This document shows positions 43,073 through 51,630 of a stretch of DNA of 64,000 bases, piece by piece. Origin of the DNA: CAZJBS01 sp964544475. GTDB taxonomy: Bacteria > CLD3 > SB21. Numbering within the stretch: the stretch's first letter is position 1; each line of letters opens with the position of its first letter. The translations under genes were made by a program, and so were the position numbers. The notes beneath the pieces were generated by a model. That model worked only from the letters and a program-made list of their open reading frames with translations, had not been told where the DNA came from and made no database searches. The stretch spans positions 1-64,000 of the forward strand of contig CAZJBS010000009.1 in NCBI GenBank assembly GCA_964544475.1, written 5' to 3'.

Positions 43073-44800
43073 ATGCTCGAACAGCAATGGGTGCTGAACA
43101 ATCATCATGACAAGGAGCGAGTACATAGTCTAGCCAATCAAATCAATGTCCCAGAATTAATCGCTAATATCCTGTTTAATCGTGGGATAATGACTTTCGA
43201 TGACGCGAAGAACTTTTTTCGTGCCGAAAGTGCTCCTCTCCATGATCCTTTTCTGATGCACAATATGGACCTCGCCGTTGATCGCGTAATCAAGGCGATC
43301 ACCAACCGCGAGGCCATCATGATTTACGGTGACTATGACGTAGACGGTACTACCAGTACGTCTATGTTGTATCTTTTTCTCAAAGAGATACATCGTGGCT
43401 CCCTGACTTACTATATTCCTGACCGGGTCAAAGAAGGCTATGGCTTGTCGCCGTACGGCATCAATGCGGCGAATGCGCTGGGCGTAAAGCTGCTGATCGC
43501 TGTGGATTGCGGCATCACGGCCATCAATCAGGTCGACCTTGCCAACCAATATGGCATTGATATTATCATCTGTGATCACCACCATCCTGGTGACATTCTC
43601 CCGAGGGCAGCGGCCATTTTGAATCCAAAGCAGGAGGCTTGCAGTTACCCTTTCAAGGAGCTTTGCGGCGTGGGCGTGGCCTTCAAGCTGGCCCAGGGGA
43701 TTACGGAAACTCTCAAAATCGACCGGAATATTCTGATGCAGCACCTGGATCTGGTGGCCATTGGCAGCGCCGCGGATATTGTGCCTTTGATTGGTGAGAA
43801 CCGGACGCTGGTGAAGAACGGACTCAAACTGGTGACCGATGCCGGCAAAGTTGGCATTCGGCAACTGATTAAGAACGCGAATATTTTTGGCAAACCCATT
43901 TCCACCGCCCAAATCGTATTCTCTCTGGCGCCCCGAATCAATGCTGTCGGCCGTCTTGGAGACGCCAATCGCGCCGTCAAATTGCTGATCTGCAAGTCAG
44001 AAACCGAAGCGGTCGAATATGCCAGCGTTCTGGAATCTGAAAATCGCAATCGGCGCGATCTCAACGAGGTGATGTTTCTCGAGGCGTGCGAAATTGTGGA
44101 CAGCGAGTTCGATTTTGAGAAAGACAAGGTCATCGTCGTGTACAAGAAAGGCTGGCACCAGGGGGTCATTGGGATTGTGGCCAGCAAACTTGTCGAACGG
44201 TACTATCGCCCCGCCATTGTCATTGCGGAGGCGGATGACAAGGGTAAGGGGTCGGCCAGAAGCGTCGAAAATTTCGATGTATTCCAGGCGTTGAAATCGT
44301 GCGAGGACCTCATGGTGGGGTACGGAGGTCACAAATACGCCGCCGGCCTGACCATCGAATTGCAAAAAGTTCCTGAACTCAGAAAACGTCTCAACGCCTA
44401 TGCCGCGATCAATCTCCCGCCGGAAGACCTGGTACCAAAAATCCAGATCGATTCTGAAATACGTCTGGATGAAATTGATCAACGCTTGATTACGCTTCTC
44501 AATCTTTTCAAGCCTTTCGGGCCGTCCAATATGCGTCCGGTCTTTCTTTCCTCCAATCTGCAAATTGTCGGATATCCGCAGTTGATGAATGAGCGACATA
44601 TTCGCCTTAAGGTTCGCCAGAATGGTACCGTGCTGGATGCGGTGGGCTTCAACCTCGGCCATCACTATAACGCCATCGGCGTTGGTGACAAGCTGGTGGA
44701 TCTGGTTTATCAGATTGACGAAAATACCTGGATGGGCCGCACGACCATTCAGTTGAAGATCAAAGATCTTAAGATACACAGCAACGGCAATTCCAGGTAA
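43073..44800 (+). CDS. recJ: Single-stranded-DNA exonuclease RecJ
   Basis: A 575-aa 5'-3' exonuclease of the DHH family used in recombination and repair. Motifs: GDYDVDGTTSTSML near residue 86, VDCGIT near 145, IICDHHHPGD near 165 and AIGSAADIVPL; the DHHA1 domain contains GGHKYAAGLTI near 418, with an OB-fold at the end. All metal-binding Asp/His are in place. ATG 43073 has no obvious ribosome binding site. Followed 9 bases later by the GmhB-type gene. Confidence 0.93.
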   Translation: MLEQQWVLNNHHDKERVHSLANQINVPELIANILFNRGIMTFDDAKNFFRAESAPLHDPFLMHNMDLAVDRVIKAITNREAIMIYGDYDVDGTTSTSMLYLFLKEIHRGSLTYYIPDRVKEGYGLSPYGINAANALGVKLLIAVDCGITAINQVDLANQYGIDIIICDHHHPGDILPRAAAILNPKQEACSYPFKELCGVGVAFKLAQGITETLKIDRNILMQHLDLVAIGSAADIVPLIGENRTLVKNGLKLVTDAGKVGIRQLIKNANIFGKPISTAQIVFSLAPRINAVGRLGDANRAVKLLICKSETEAVEYASVLESENRNRRDLNEVMFLEACEIVDSEFDFEKDKVIVVYKKGWHQGVIGIVASKLVERYYRPAIVIAEADDKGKGSARSVENFDVFQALKSCEDLMVGYGGHKYAAGLTIELQKVPELRKRLNAYAAINLPPEDLVPKIQIDSEIRLDEIDQRLITLLNLFKPFGPSNMRPVFLSSNLQIVGYPQLMNERHIRLKVRQNGTVLDAVGFNLGHHYNAIGVGDKLVDLVYQIDENTWMGRTTIQLKIKDLKIHSNGNSR

Positions 44801-44809
44801 GAGGCCCCT

Positions 44810-45397
44810 TTGTTTCGCGCGGTTTTTCTCGACAGAGACGGTACGATCAACGTCGAGAAAAACTATGTCCATCGTGTTGAGGATTTCGAGTTCATTGATG
44901 GGGCGATCGAGGGCATAGCCCTTCTCAACCAACATGGGTTCAAGGTTGTCGTAGTGTCAAATCAGTCCGGTATCGCGCGAGGATTCTACACACCCAACGA
45001 CGTCCACGTTCTGCATGACCACATCCAGAGGGAACTCAGGAAACACGATGCCCTCATCGACGCTTTCTACTATTGTCCACATCACCCGGAAGCGGCGATT
45101 GACATGTATCGGCTGAACTGTGATTGCCGAAAACCCAATCCAGGTATGGTTCTTCGCGCCGAAAAAAAATTAGATTTGGATTTGAAAAGCTCCTATATTG
45201 TTGGGGATCTGGTTGCCGATATTGAATTGGGTCTTCGATTGGGAATATACGCGGTCCTGGTGAAAACTGGGCACGGCGAGGATGCTTTGAAAACGTTGCA
45301 GGACACCAACCAGCCACCCGATGCCGTCGCGGACAACCTTCTCGGGGCGGTTCGTCATATTGTCCGGCGTACGTCCAGCCGTTTATCCAACATATAA
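44810..45397 (+). CDS. gmhB: D,D-heptose 1,7-bisphosphate phosphatase-like (GmhB/HisB-N type)
   Basis: A 195-aa HAD phosphatase. It opens FLDRDGTINVE (both Asp of motif I), has VVSNQSGIARG (motif II), a zinc loop with CPHHPEAA and CDCRKPNPGM, and YIVGDLVADIELG (motif IV). This pattern is shared by GmhB (heptose for LPS core) and HisB-N; with lpxK in the window, GmhB is more likely. TTG start at 44810, with AAGAGG five bases upstream; no ATG fits. Confidence 0.88.
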   Translation: MFRAVFLDRDGTINVEKNYVHRVEDFEFIDGAIEGIALLNQHGFKVVVVSNQSGIARGFYTPNDVHVLHDHIQRELRKHDALIDAFYYCPHHPEAAIDMYRLNCDCRKPNPGMVLRAEKKLDLDLKSSYIVGDLVADIELGLRLGIYAVLVKTGHGEDALKTLQDTNQPPDAVADNLLGAVRHIVRRTSSRLSNI

Positions 45398-45411
45398 CCT
45401 GTGGTGAGATC

Positions 45412-46572
45412 GTGGAATTTTCATTTGCTGAACGACTGAACCATGTGACCGCTTCGGCCACCGTTAGTTTGGCCGAAAAGGCCAGGGCCCTAAAAGAAGC
45501 CGGTGAAGATGTCATAGACCTGACCATTGGCGAGCCTGATTTCCCGACTCCGCCACATGTCATCGCTGCCGCCTATCGTGCCATGACTCAGGGAGAAACC
45601 AAATACACGAATTCCAGAGGCATTCCGGAACTGCGCCAGGCGATTTCGGAGAAGTTGGAACAGGATTACCAACTCCGGTATTCACCCGTTCATGAGATTC
45701 TGGTTACACCGGGCGGCAAGCAGGGCATTTTCTATTCGGTTCTTGCTTTTGTGAATCCTGGCGATGAGGTTCTTTGCCTCGAGCCATGCTGGGTGGGTTA
45801 CGAGAGTTGCATTTCCGTTGTGGGTGGCCGATATGTCGGCGTAGCGACAAGGGCGGAGGATGGATATGCTGTACACGAGCAGGCGATTCGCGAAAAACTT
45901 TCCCCTCGTACGCGTATGATGATCATCAATAGTCCGAGCAATCCAACCGGAAAAGTGCTCACGCTGGATGAACTGAGGATGATTGCTTCCATCTGCATCG
46001 AGCGGAATCTCATCCTCTTATCGGACGACATTTATGAGAAAATCATTTTTGATGAACATGTTTTTCAGACGGCGGCCGGACTGCCGAAGATGCGCGAACG
46101 GACGATCGTATTGAACGGGTTTTCAAAAGCCTATTCGATGACCGGCTGGCGGTTGGCATATCTGGCGGCCGACAAGAAGATCATCGGCGAGATGAATAAA
46201 TTGCAGCAGTTGTCGGCGACGTGCCCATCGTCGATCAGCCAATGGGGAGGTGTCGAAGCCCTGACCGGTCTGCAACACAGTGTTAAGCGAATGACGCAGG
46301 CCTACCAGACGCGGCGAGACATTGTCTTCAAGGGCTTCAATACCAGGAAGTTTTCGTGCTTCAAGGCTGAAGGGGCGTTTTATGGCTTTGTGAATGTCAG
46401 CAAGCTTGGAATGACGTCTCAGGAAGCGTGTGCGTTTTTGCTGGAGCGTTGCAAAATTGTCACGGTTCCGGGAGACGCTTTTGGATCAGCCGGTGAAGGG
46501 TTTGTTCGGATATCATTCGGCACTTCAGACAAGAATCTGAAGAAAGCGATTAATAATCTTGAGAATATCTAG
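45412..46572 (+). CDS. Pyridoxal-phosphate aminotransferase, class I (aspartate aminotransferase type)
   Basis: A 386-aa fold-type I aminotransferase of the aspartate-aminotransferase I-gamma kind. Motifs: IDLTIGEPDFPTPP, YTNSRGIPELRQAI, NSPSNPTGKVL (cofactor Asn), LLSDDIYEKI (Asp, Tyr) and the Schiff-base Lys in LNGFSKAYSMTGWR (near 240); a C-terminal RISFGTSD carries the carboxylate-binding Arg. Substrate could be aspartate, prephenate or another acid. GTG start with GGTGAG five bases upstream. Confidence 0.9.
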   Translation: MEFSFAERLNHVTASATVSLAEKARALKEAGEDVIDLTIGEPDFPTPPHVIAAAYRAMTQGETKYTNSRGIPELRQAISEKLEQDYQLRYSPVHEILVTPGGKQGIFYSVLAFVNPGDEVLCLEPCWVGYESCISVVGGRYVGVATRAEDGYAVHEQAIREKLSPRTRMMIINSPSNPTGKVLTLDELRMIASICIERNLILLSDDIYEKIIFDEHVFQTAAGLPKMRERTIVLNGFSKAYSMTGWRLAYLAADKKIIGEMNKLQQLSATCPSSISQWGGVEALTGLQHSVKRMTQAYQTRRDIVFKGFNTRKFSCFKAEGAFYGFVNVSKLGMTSQEACAFLLERCKIVTVPGDAFGSAGEGFVRISFGTSDKNLKKAINNLENI

Positions 46573-46587
46573 AAGATACGTTATCTT
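46559..46587 (+). promoter_or_regulatory. Sigma-70 promoter of tRNA-Pro
   Basis: TTGAGA at 46559-46564, 17 bases, TATCTT at 46582-46587. Expected start near 46594, four bases before the mature tRNA. It overlaps the 3' end of the aminotransferase gene. Confidence 0.65.
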
Positions 46588-46597
46588 TCACCGTTTT

Positions 46598-46672
46598 CGG
46601 AATGTGGCGCAGCCCGGATAGCGCACTCCCTTGGGGTGGGAGGGGTCGGAGGTTCAAATCCTCTCATTCCGA
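46598..46672 (+). tRNA. tRNA-Pro (GGG anticodon)
   Basis: A 75-nt cloverleaf: acceptor CGGAATG with CATTCCG, D arm GCGCAGCCCGGATAGCGC, anticodon stem CTCCC/GGGAG with loop TTGGGGT (anticodon GGG), T arm GGAGGTTCAAATCCTC, discriminator A. The next bases are CAG, so CCA is not encoded and must be added by the tRNA nucleotidyltransferase. Confidence 0.95.
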
Positions 46673-46675
46673 CAG

Positions 46676-46699
46676 AAGGCCGTCCAGCGATGGCCTTTT
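46676..46699 (+). terminator. Terminator of tRNA-Pro
   Basis: AAGGCC pairs with GGCCTT, extended by TC/GA inside, followed by TTCTTATTT. It begins three bases after the tRNA and also faces the end of the phosphofructokinase gene. Confidence 0.65.
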
Positions 46700-46720
46700 C
46701 TTATTTCAGGAATGCCGGGT

Positions 46721-47806
46721 TCATCCGTCGCCAAAACTGGTTCCTACAGCCCTCGCGCCCAGCAGGAGCCGGTTATCGGGTTGGACCAGTTTTTGATGTC
46801 CAATGGCCGTCTCGATGGGCACTCGAGCGATCTGTCCCCTTTGATAAGCCACCATCTTTCCCCAGTCGTTTTCCATCACGCATCGGGCCGCCTCGACCCC
46901 GAACATCGTCGCCAGATTTCGATCGTACGACGTCGGCGAACCGCCGCGTTGCAGGTGTCCAAGGATAGTCACACGAATTTCATTTTCGACAAGCGGTTCG
47001 AGTTCCTTGGCCAGGTATTGTCCTATGCCCCCAAGACGGGTTACTTCGGGCGCGCCCTCGACCGTCTTTGCAACGACTTGTTTGCCGAGCGAGTTGCTGG
47101 CACCTTCGGCAACGACAATGATCGTATTACCCTCGCCTCGACGGCTTCTCAAGCGGCAAACCTCCGCGATTTTCTCTGTCTGATAAGGGATTTCAGGCAA
47201 AAGAATGACATCCGCACCACCGGCTACGCCGCCATGCAGAGCAATCCAACCGGCGTTGCGGCCCATGACCTCGAGGATCATCACTCGGTGGTGACTGCGC
47301 GCTGTAGTATGCAGACGATCCAGGGCTTCCGCCACAATGGCCACGGCGGTGTCAAAACCAAACGTGATGTCCGTTGCCATCAGGTCATTGTCAATCGTCT
47401 TTGGAATACCGATCAATGGCAAGCCGCGCACATGAAATTTGTAGGCAATAGCTTGTGTGCCATCACCACCGATGCACAACAACCCATCCAGACCGATCTC
47501 CCTCGCGTAGGCGAGCACCTGATCTGTCAGATCGACATGGGATTTTGTCGAGGCTTGATAGAAGTGGCAGGGGTCGGCACGGTTGGATGTGCCGAGAATG
47601 GTGCCACCCTGTTGCATGATGCCGCTGAGATCAGTGAAGTTCAGTTTTCGAATACGCTTTTCAATCAAGCCGGCGAACCCGTCCCGAATGCCGATGACTT
47701 CATAATTCCCAGATCGAAGCAGGCACTTGCCGGCCGCCCGAATAACTGCATTCAGACCCGGGCAGTCGCCGCCACCTGTCAAGATTCCAACTCGTCGTGG
47801 TGTCAT
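46721..47806 (-). CDS. pfkA: 6-phosphofructokinase (group III, probably ATP-dependent)
   Basis: Phosphorylates fructose 6-phosphate in glycolysis; 361 aa. Motifs: GILTGGGDCPGLNAVIR at the N-terminus, LCIGGDGTQAIA near 103, GIPKTIDNDL near 127, MGRNAGWIALHGG, and LGHLQRGGSPTSYDR. Gly (not Asp) after GGD points to ATP as phosphoryl donor, while Lys in PKTIDND is shared with the PPi-using relatives; this Gly/Lys combination is typical of group III ATP enzymes. Start at 47806 has GGGAGG four bases upstream. Divergent from the NAD(P)HX repair gene. Confidence 0.92.
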   Translation of the reverse strand: MTPRRVGILTGGGDCPGLNAVIRAAGKCLLRSGNYEVIGIRDGFAGLIEKRIRKLNFTDLSGIMQQGGTILGTSNRADPCHFYQASTKSHVDLTDQVLAYAREIGLDGLLCIGGDGTQAIAYKFHVRGLPLIGIPKTIDNDLMATDITFGFDTAVAIVAEALDRLHTTARSHHRVMILEVMGRNAGWIALHGGVAGGADVILLPEIPYQTEKIAEVCRLRSRRGEGNTIIVVAEGASNSLGKQVVAKTVEGAPEVTRLGGIGQYLAKELEPLVENEIRVTILGHLQRGGSPTSYDRNLATMFGVEAARCVMENDWGKMVAYQRGQIARVPIETAIGHQKLVQPDNRLLLGARAVGTSFGDG

Positions 47807-47885
47807 ATGACCTCCCATGGTAACCTTGAAAGGTACATCTTCAGAAACACAAATACATCGCAAATTTTTCATGGGAGAAGTCGCC

Positions 47886-47906
47886 GGCGGTTTGTATATT
47901 ACCGCC
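47886..47906. promoter_or_regulatory. Inverted repeat abutting the nnr start codon
   Basis: GGCGGT, nine bases containing TATATT, then ACCGCC, ending directly before ATG 47907. The enclosed TATATT sits at the distance expected of a -10 box for a leaderless start at the ATG, although the -35 region (TGGGAG) is poor. The repeat could be an operator in the pfkA/nnr divergent region, or a hairpin that hides the start. Confidence 0.4.
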
Positions 47907-49448
47907 ATGAAGCGAATTGTAACACCAGAAGAAATGCAGGCTATTGATCGCATAACGATCAACGAGCGTGGGGTTCCTGGCGAAACGTTAATGGAGCGTG
48001 CGGGCCAGGCGGTTCTGGATTGGATGCTCAAGGAGGTTCCCGAGGTCCTTCATCAGAAAATCACGATCCTCTGCGGCAAGGGCAACAATGGTGGAGACGG
48101 GCTTGTCGTCGCAAGATTGCTGACAGCCAGGGGCACCATACCCGAAGTCTTTCTGTTTGCCCAGGAAAGCAGTCTGACCGGCGATGCTCTGGCGAATTAC
48201 CGGAAACTCGTGCTTTGCGGCGTTCGACCAACGCCTATTGAAAATGCCTCCGCTATTCCATCGGATCGACCGGACGTGGTCGTGGATGCGTTATTGGGAA
48301 CCGGGACCAAGGGGGCGTTGGAAGGAGACCTGCTGGATCTGGTGAAGACGATCAACTCGTGGAAATCCGAAGGCACGTACGTCGTTGCCGTCGATATCCC
48401 GTCCGGTCTCAACGGTGAGAGCGGGGAAGCGGATGAGGCGGTTATGGCCGATCTCACGGTAACGATCGGACTGCCAAAGCGGGGATTACTTCTTGGTGAA
48501 GGAAAGCATTTCTGCGGAAAAATGCGGGTCGCTGATATCGGATTTCCGAGGGATCTGACGGACGGCGGCGATCTTCATTGGATTGAGCCGAAAGACGTGG
48601 GCGATCTCTTTCCCAGACGTTATCATCAGGGACACAAGTATGACTTTGGACGTCTGCTAATTGTGGCGGGTTCCCGCGGCATGACCGGTGCTGCCGTGCT
48701 CTGTGCGAAGGCGGCTATTCGTTGTGGTGTTGGCATGGTGCGTGTGGCCATGCCGGCCAGTTGCGTTCACGTGATCGAACACGCCGTGCCGGAGGTTTTG
48801 ACCGTCGCCATGCCCGAGACGGCTTCGGGCTCCATATCCAAACAGGCCCACGAACACCTGAAGGAAACGTTGGCGTGGTGCGAAGTGCTGGCGATCGGTC
48901 CTGGCCTATCCCGGCATCCGGATACCATACAGGCTGTACAGGCCATCTTGAGGGATTTCAAGAGTCCGTCGATCGTGGATGCGGATGCGTTGTATGCCTT
49001 GTCGCAGGATTCGGAGTTGCTGGAACGAAGGGGACGCCCGACCATAGTGACACCTCATGTCGGCGAGTTCTGCAGCATGTCTGGCTTTTCAAAAAAAGAC
49101 ATCTTGTCCGATCGCGTATCAACCTCCAGGGCTTTTGCCCGCCGTGCCCGCCTCACCGTTCTCTTAAAAGGATCACCAACGATAATCACAGAATCGTCCG
49201 GGCGGGCGTACGTGACCCGCACCGGCAACCCTGGTATGGCAACGGCCGGCAGCGGAGATGTTCTGACCGGCATGGTCGCCGCCATGGCGGCACAACGGTT
49301 GACGATCGAGCAGGCGGGCTATTGCGGAGCTCTATTGCACGGTCTTGCCGGCGATTTGGCGCGAGCCCGGTTCACGGAACCCGGCGTCACGGCAGGCACG
49401 ATTGCAGACTACATTCCGATGGCTTTCCGGGAAACCGGCGTATGGTGA
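47907..49448 (+). CDS. nnr: Bifunctional NAD(P)HX epimerase / ADP-dependent NAD(P)HX dehydratase
   Basis: A 513-aa repair enzyme for hydrated NAD(P)H. The N-terminal YjeF_N epimerase half (1-215) has TLMERAG, ILCGKGNNGGDGLVVAR and DALLGTGTKG. The C-terminal ribokinase-like dehydratase half (225-510) has GRLLIVAGSRGMTGAAVL, VDADAL, VTPHVGEF and GMATAGSGDVLTGMVAA. Both catalytic regions look intact. ATG 47907 starts exactly at the family N-terminus (TPEEMQAID), but no ribosome binding site is visible. ATG 47871 would add 12 residues. Confidence 0.93.
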   Translation: MKRIVTPEEMQAIDRITINERGVPGETLMERAGQAVLDWMLKEVPEVLHQKITILCGKGNNGGDGLVVARLLTARGTIPEVFLFAQESSLTGDALANYRKLVLCGVRPTPIENASAIPSDRPDVVVDALLGTGTKGALEGDLLDLVKTINSWKSEGTYVVAVDIPSGLNGESGEADEAVMADLTVTIGLPKRGLLLGEGKHFCGKMRVADIGFPRDLTDGGDLHWIEPKDVGDLFPRRYHQGHKYDFGRLLIVAGSRGMTGAAVLCAKAAIRCGVGMVRVAMPASCVHVIEHAVPEVLTVAMPETASGSISKQAHEHLKETLAWCEVLAIGPGLSRHPDTIQAVQAILRDFKSPSIVDADALYALSQDSELLERRGRPTIVTPHVGEFCSMSGFSKKDILSDRVSTSRAFARRARLTVLLKGSPTIITESSGRAYVTRTGNPGMATAGSGDVLTGMVAAMAAQRLTIEQAGYCGALLHGLAGDLARARFTEPGVTAGTIADYIPMAFRETGVW

Positions 49449-50224
49449 AAGCTACCATGTTTCGAATGGGCCTGGTGGCCGTACTCATAACTGCCGGATG
49501 GTTGGTCTACGGACGTGTGGCTGATTTCGTTATTCGGAAGGAAATCGACCGCGAGAATGAAGAAACTCTGAGAGATGCTATTTCCAAAAAGGACTCATCG
49601 GTCGCCCATGTCGCGATTTCCACCGGCCAAGCCTCAATCAACCAGACATTGCCTGAAACAGCCTATTTGAACGTTCCGTTCTTTTGCCAGTCCCCCTTTC
49701 CTACGGAAGCAAGTTGGCATTTTCATCACGCCAGTTGTGAAGAGGCGGCCGCTCTTCAGGCCGTGTACTATCAGAAGGGCATGGATTCCGTTGATTTGAA
49801 CGAAGTTGATAAAACGTTGCGGAACATGGTAGCGTGGCAGGAAAAGCACTTCCGCGTTCACAAAGACATTCATGCGGACAGCCTCAAGTTGCATTTGATG
49901 GGATTTTTCGACTATGAGGAGAATGAGATCGTCATTCTGCGTGACGCGACGATTGAGGACATCAAGAAATGGGTGGCCGATGGCTATCCGGTTATTGCGC
50001 CAACCTACGGTCGACTGCTGCGAAATCCCTACTACCAGAGGCCCGGTCCTGAGTATCACATGGTGACTGTCATCGGATACACCAGGGACCGCATCATAAC
50101 CAATGATGTGGGCACAAAACGCGGTAAGGATTTTTCATATGAAGTAGATGTTTTCCGGAAATCGATGGAACGCGAGGGCGGGGATTGCATCGTGATTGCG
50201 AAGAAGCGAGATCGTGTCCCGTAG
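49442..50224 (+). CDS. Membrane-anchored C39-like peptidase
   Basis: A 260-aa protein. Residues 5-25 form a membrane anchor; a short helical linker follows. From about 77 the papain-like C39_2 domain has LNVPFFCQSPF, the catalytic Cys in HASCEEAAALQA, the His in EYHMVTVIGYT and the Asn/Asp in TNDVGTKRG. Probably a cell-envelope thiol peptidase; target unknown. ATG 49442 overlaps the nnr stop codon. Confidence 0.85.
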   Translation: MVKATMFRMGLVAVLITAGWLVYGRVADFVIRKEIDRENEETLRDAISKKDSSVAHVAISTGQASINQTLPETAYLNVPFFCQSPFPTEASWHFHHASCEEAAALQAVYYQKGMDSVDLNEVDKTLRNMVAWQEKHFRVHKDIHADSLKLHLMGFFDYEENEIVILRDATIEDIKKWVADGYPVIAPTYGRLLRNPYYQRPGPEYHMVTVIGYTRDRIITNDVGTKRGKDFSYEVDVFRKSMEREGGDCIVIAKKRDRVP

Positions 50225-50235
50225 TCTTGTGTCGT

Positions 50236-51630
50236 TTACGAACGGCCTTTTCTGTTCCACCAATAGTAAACCGGAATACCGGTAGCCACCAACCCAAGTC
50301 CCAGTCCCGAATTGCGCATATCGCCAACGAAAATGTAGGCTATGAATCCCAGTGACAGCGCGACATAAAAAAGCGGTACCATGGGATAACCCCAGGTGCG
50401 ATAGGGTCTATCCATGTCAGGTTTCGTGTAGCGAAGGATAAAGAGTCCGACGACCGTCAGCACATTGAACAACAGAGAGGCAAACGTCGTGTACGTCAGA
50501 AGATCGCTATACGTACCGCTGAGGGTGAGAAGAGACGCCCATGTCGCCTGCAACACCAGAGCGGCGACCGGCGTTTGAAACCTTCGGTGGAGATGTCCGA
50601 TGCCATCAAAAAACAAACGGTCTTTGGCCATGGCGTAGTAGACTCTTGCGCCAGACAAGATCAAGCCATTGTTGCATCCAAACGTTGACACGAGGATGGC
50701 CAGGGCGATCAGCGTGACGCCAATCGGTCCCAAAATGGCTTGGGCCGCCGCTGCGGCGATGCGATTGTCGGGGACCGATGCCATGATATCGACGGGCACG
50801 ACATAGACATACGCGGCGGTGGTGGCGGTGTAAACCAACGCCGTCACACCAGTACCAACGATGAGAGCCAGGGGCAATGTCCGGTGCGGCATCCGGACTT
50901 CCTCAGCCACAAACGTGACGGAATTCCACGCATCGTACGCAAAAAAAGCCTTCGACATGGCGACGGCAAACGCCGCGAGAAAGCCCATTTGCAGGGACTC
51001 ATTGACCTGGGGCGTCAGTACTGGCGTAAAATGAGTCCAGGAACCATCTCCGATCAGAAAGGCCAGGATCACGAGCATGGTCAACGCGCCGACTTTGGTG
51101 ACGGTGAAGAAATTCTGCACCATAGCGCCAAGGCGAACGCCGAGAATATTTATGATTGTCAGCAGCCAAATACTGCCTATGCCGACCACCTGGGCCGAAT
51201 TGACGCTCAGAAACCCATGGGTCCAGAGAACGTTCTTTTCTGAAAGGGCGGGTAGAAACACACCAAGATACTTGGCGAAAGCCACCGCCACCGCCGCAAT
51301 GAAGCCGGTTTGAATGACCAGCAGCACCGTCCATCCATAGAGAAATCCCAACAGCGGTGTATAGCTCTCGCGAAGATAAACATACTGTCCTCCCGCCCTG
51401 GGCATCGCCGCAGCCAATTCGCCATAGCTCAGACCTCCCAGCACGGTGAACGCACCCCCAAAGAGCCACATTAAGACAATCATGCCGGGTGTCTGTATGT
51501 ATCCGGCCATGAGCGATGGCGCAATAAAAATGCCCGATCCGATCATCGACCCGATAATAATCGTCGATGCATCAAACAGCCCGAGACCTTTCCGGAATGT
51601 CTCCGCCGTGGGTTGGTTCACGTCACTCAT
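50236..51630 (-). CDS. APC-family amino acid permease
   Basis: A 464-aa inner-membrane permease with 12 or so predicted spans. The N-terminal unwound helix motif GSMIGSGIFIAPS is the APC signature; further segments are ARAGGQYVYLRE (read from PRAGGQYVYLRESY) and AYDAWNSVTFVAEEVR. Similar to LAT/serine-threonine exchanger-type members. Last gene of a three-transporter minus-strand operon; its ATG overlaps the stop of the upstream gene (ATGA), fixing the start at 51630. Confidence 0.9.
   Translation of the reverse strand: MSDVNQPTAETFRKGLGLFDASTIIIGSMIGSGIFIAPSLMAGYIQTPGMIVLMWLFGGAFTVLGGLSYGELAAAMPRAGGQYVYLRESYTPLLGFLYGWTVLLVIQTGFIAAVAVAFAKYLGVFLPALSEKNVLWTHGFLSVNSAQVVGIGSIWLLTIINILGVRLGAMVQNFFTVTKVGALTMLVILAFLIGDGSWTHFTPVLTPQVNESLQMGFLAAFAVAMSKAFFAYDAWNSVTFVAEEVRMPHRTLPLALIVGTGVTALVYTATTAAYVYVVPVDIMASVPDNRIAAAAAQAILGPIGVTLIALAILVSTFGCNNGLILSGARVYYAMAKDRLFFDGIGHLHRRFQTPVAALVLQATWASLLTLSGTYSDLLTYTTFASLLFNVLTVVGLFILRYTKPDMDRPYRTWGYPMVPLFYVALSLGFIAYIFVGDMRNSGLGLGLVATGIPVYYWWNRKGRS

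Noticed and set aside
43157..44935. Minus-strand frames of 251 and 312 aa
   Set aside because: Antisense to recJ and gmhB, whose motifs are complete.
46631..47947. 438-aa plus-strand open frame
   Set aside because: It runs antisense to the well-supported phosphofructokinase and through tRNA-Pro; its translation has no domain-like sequence.
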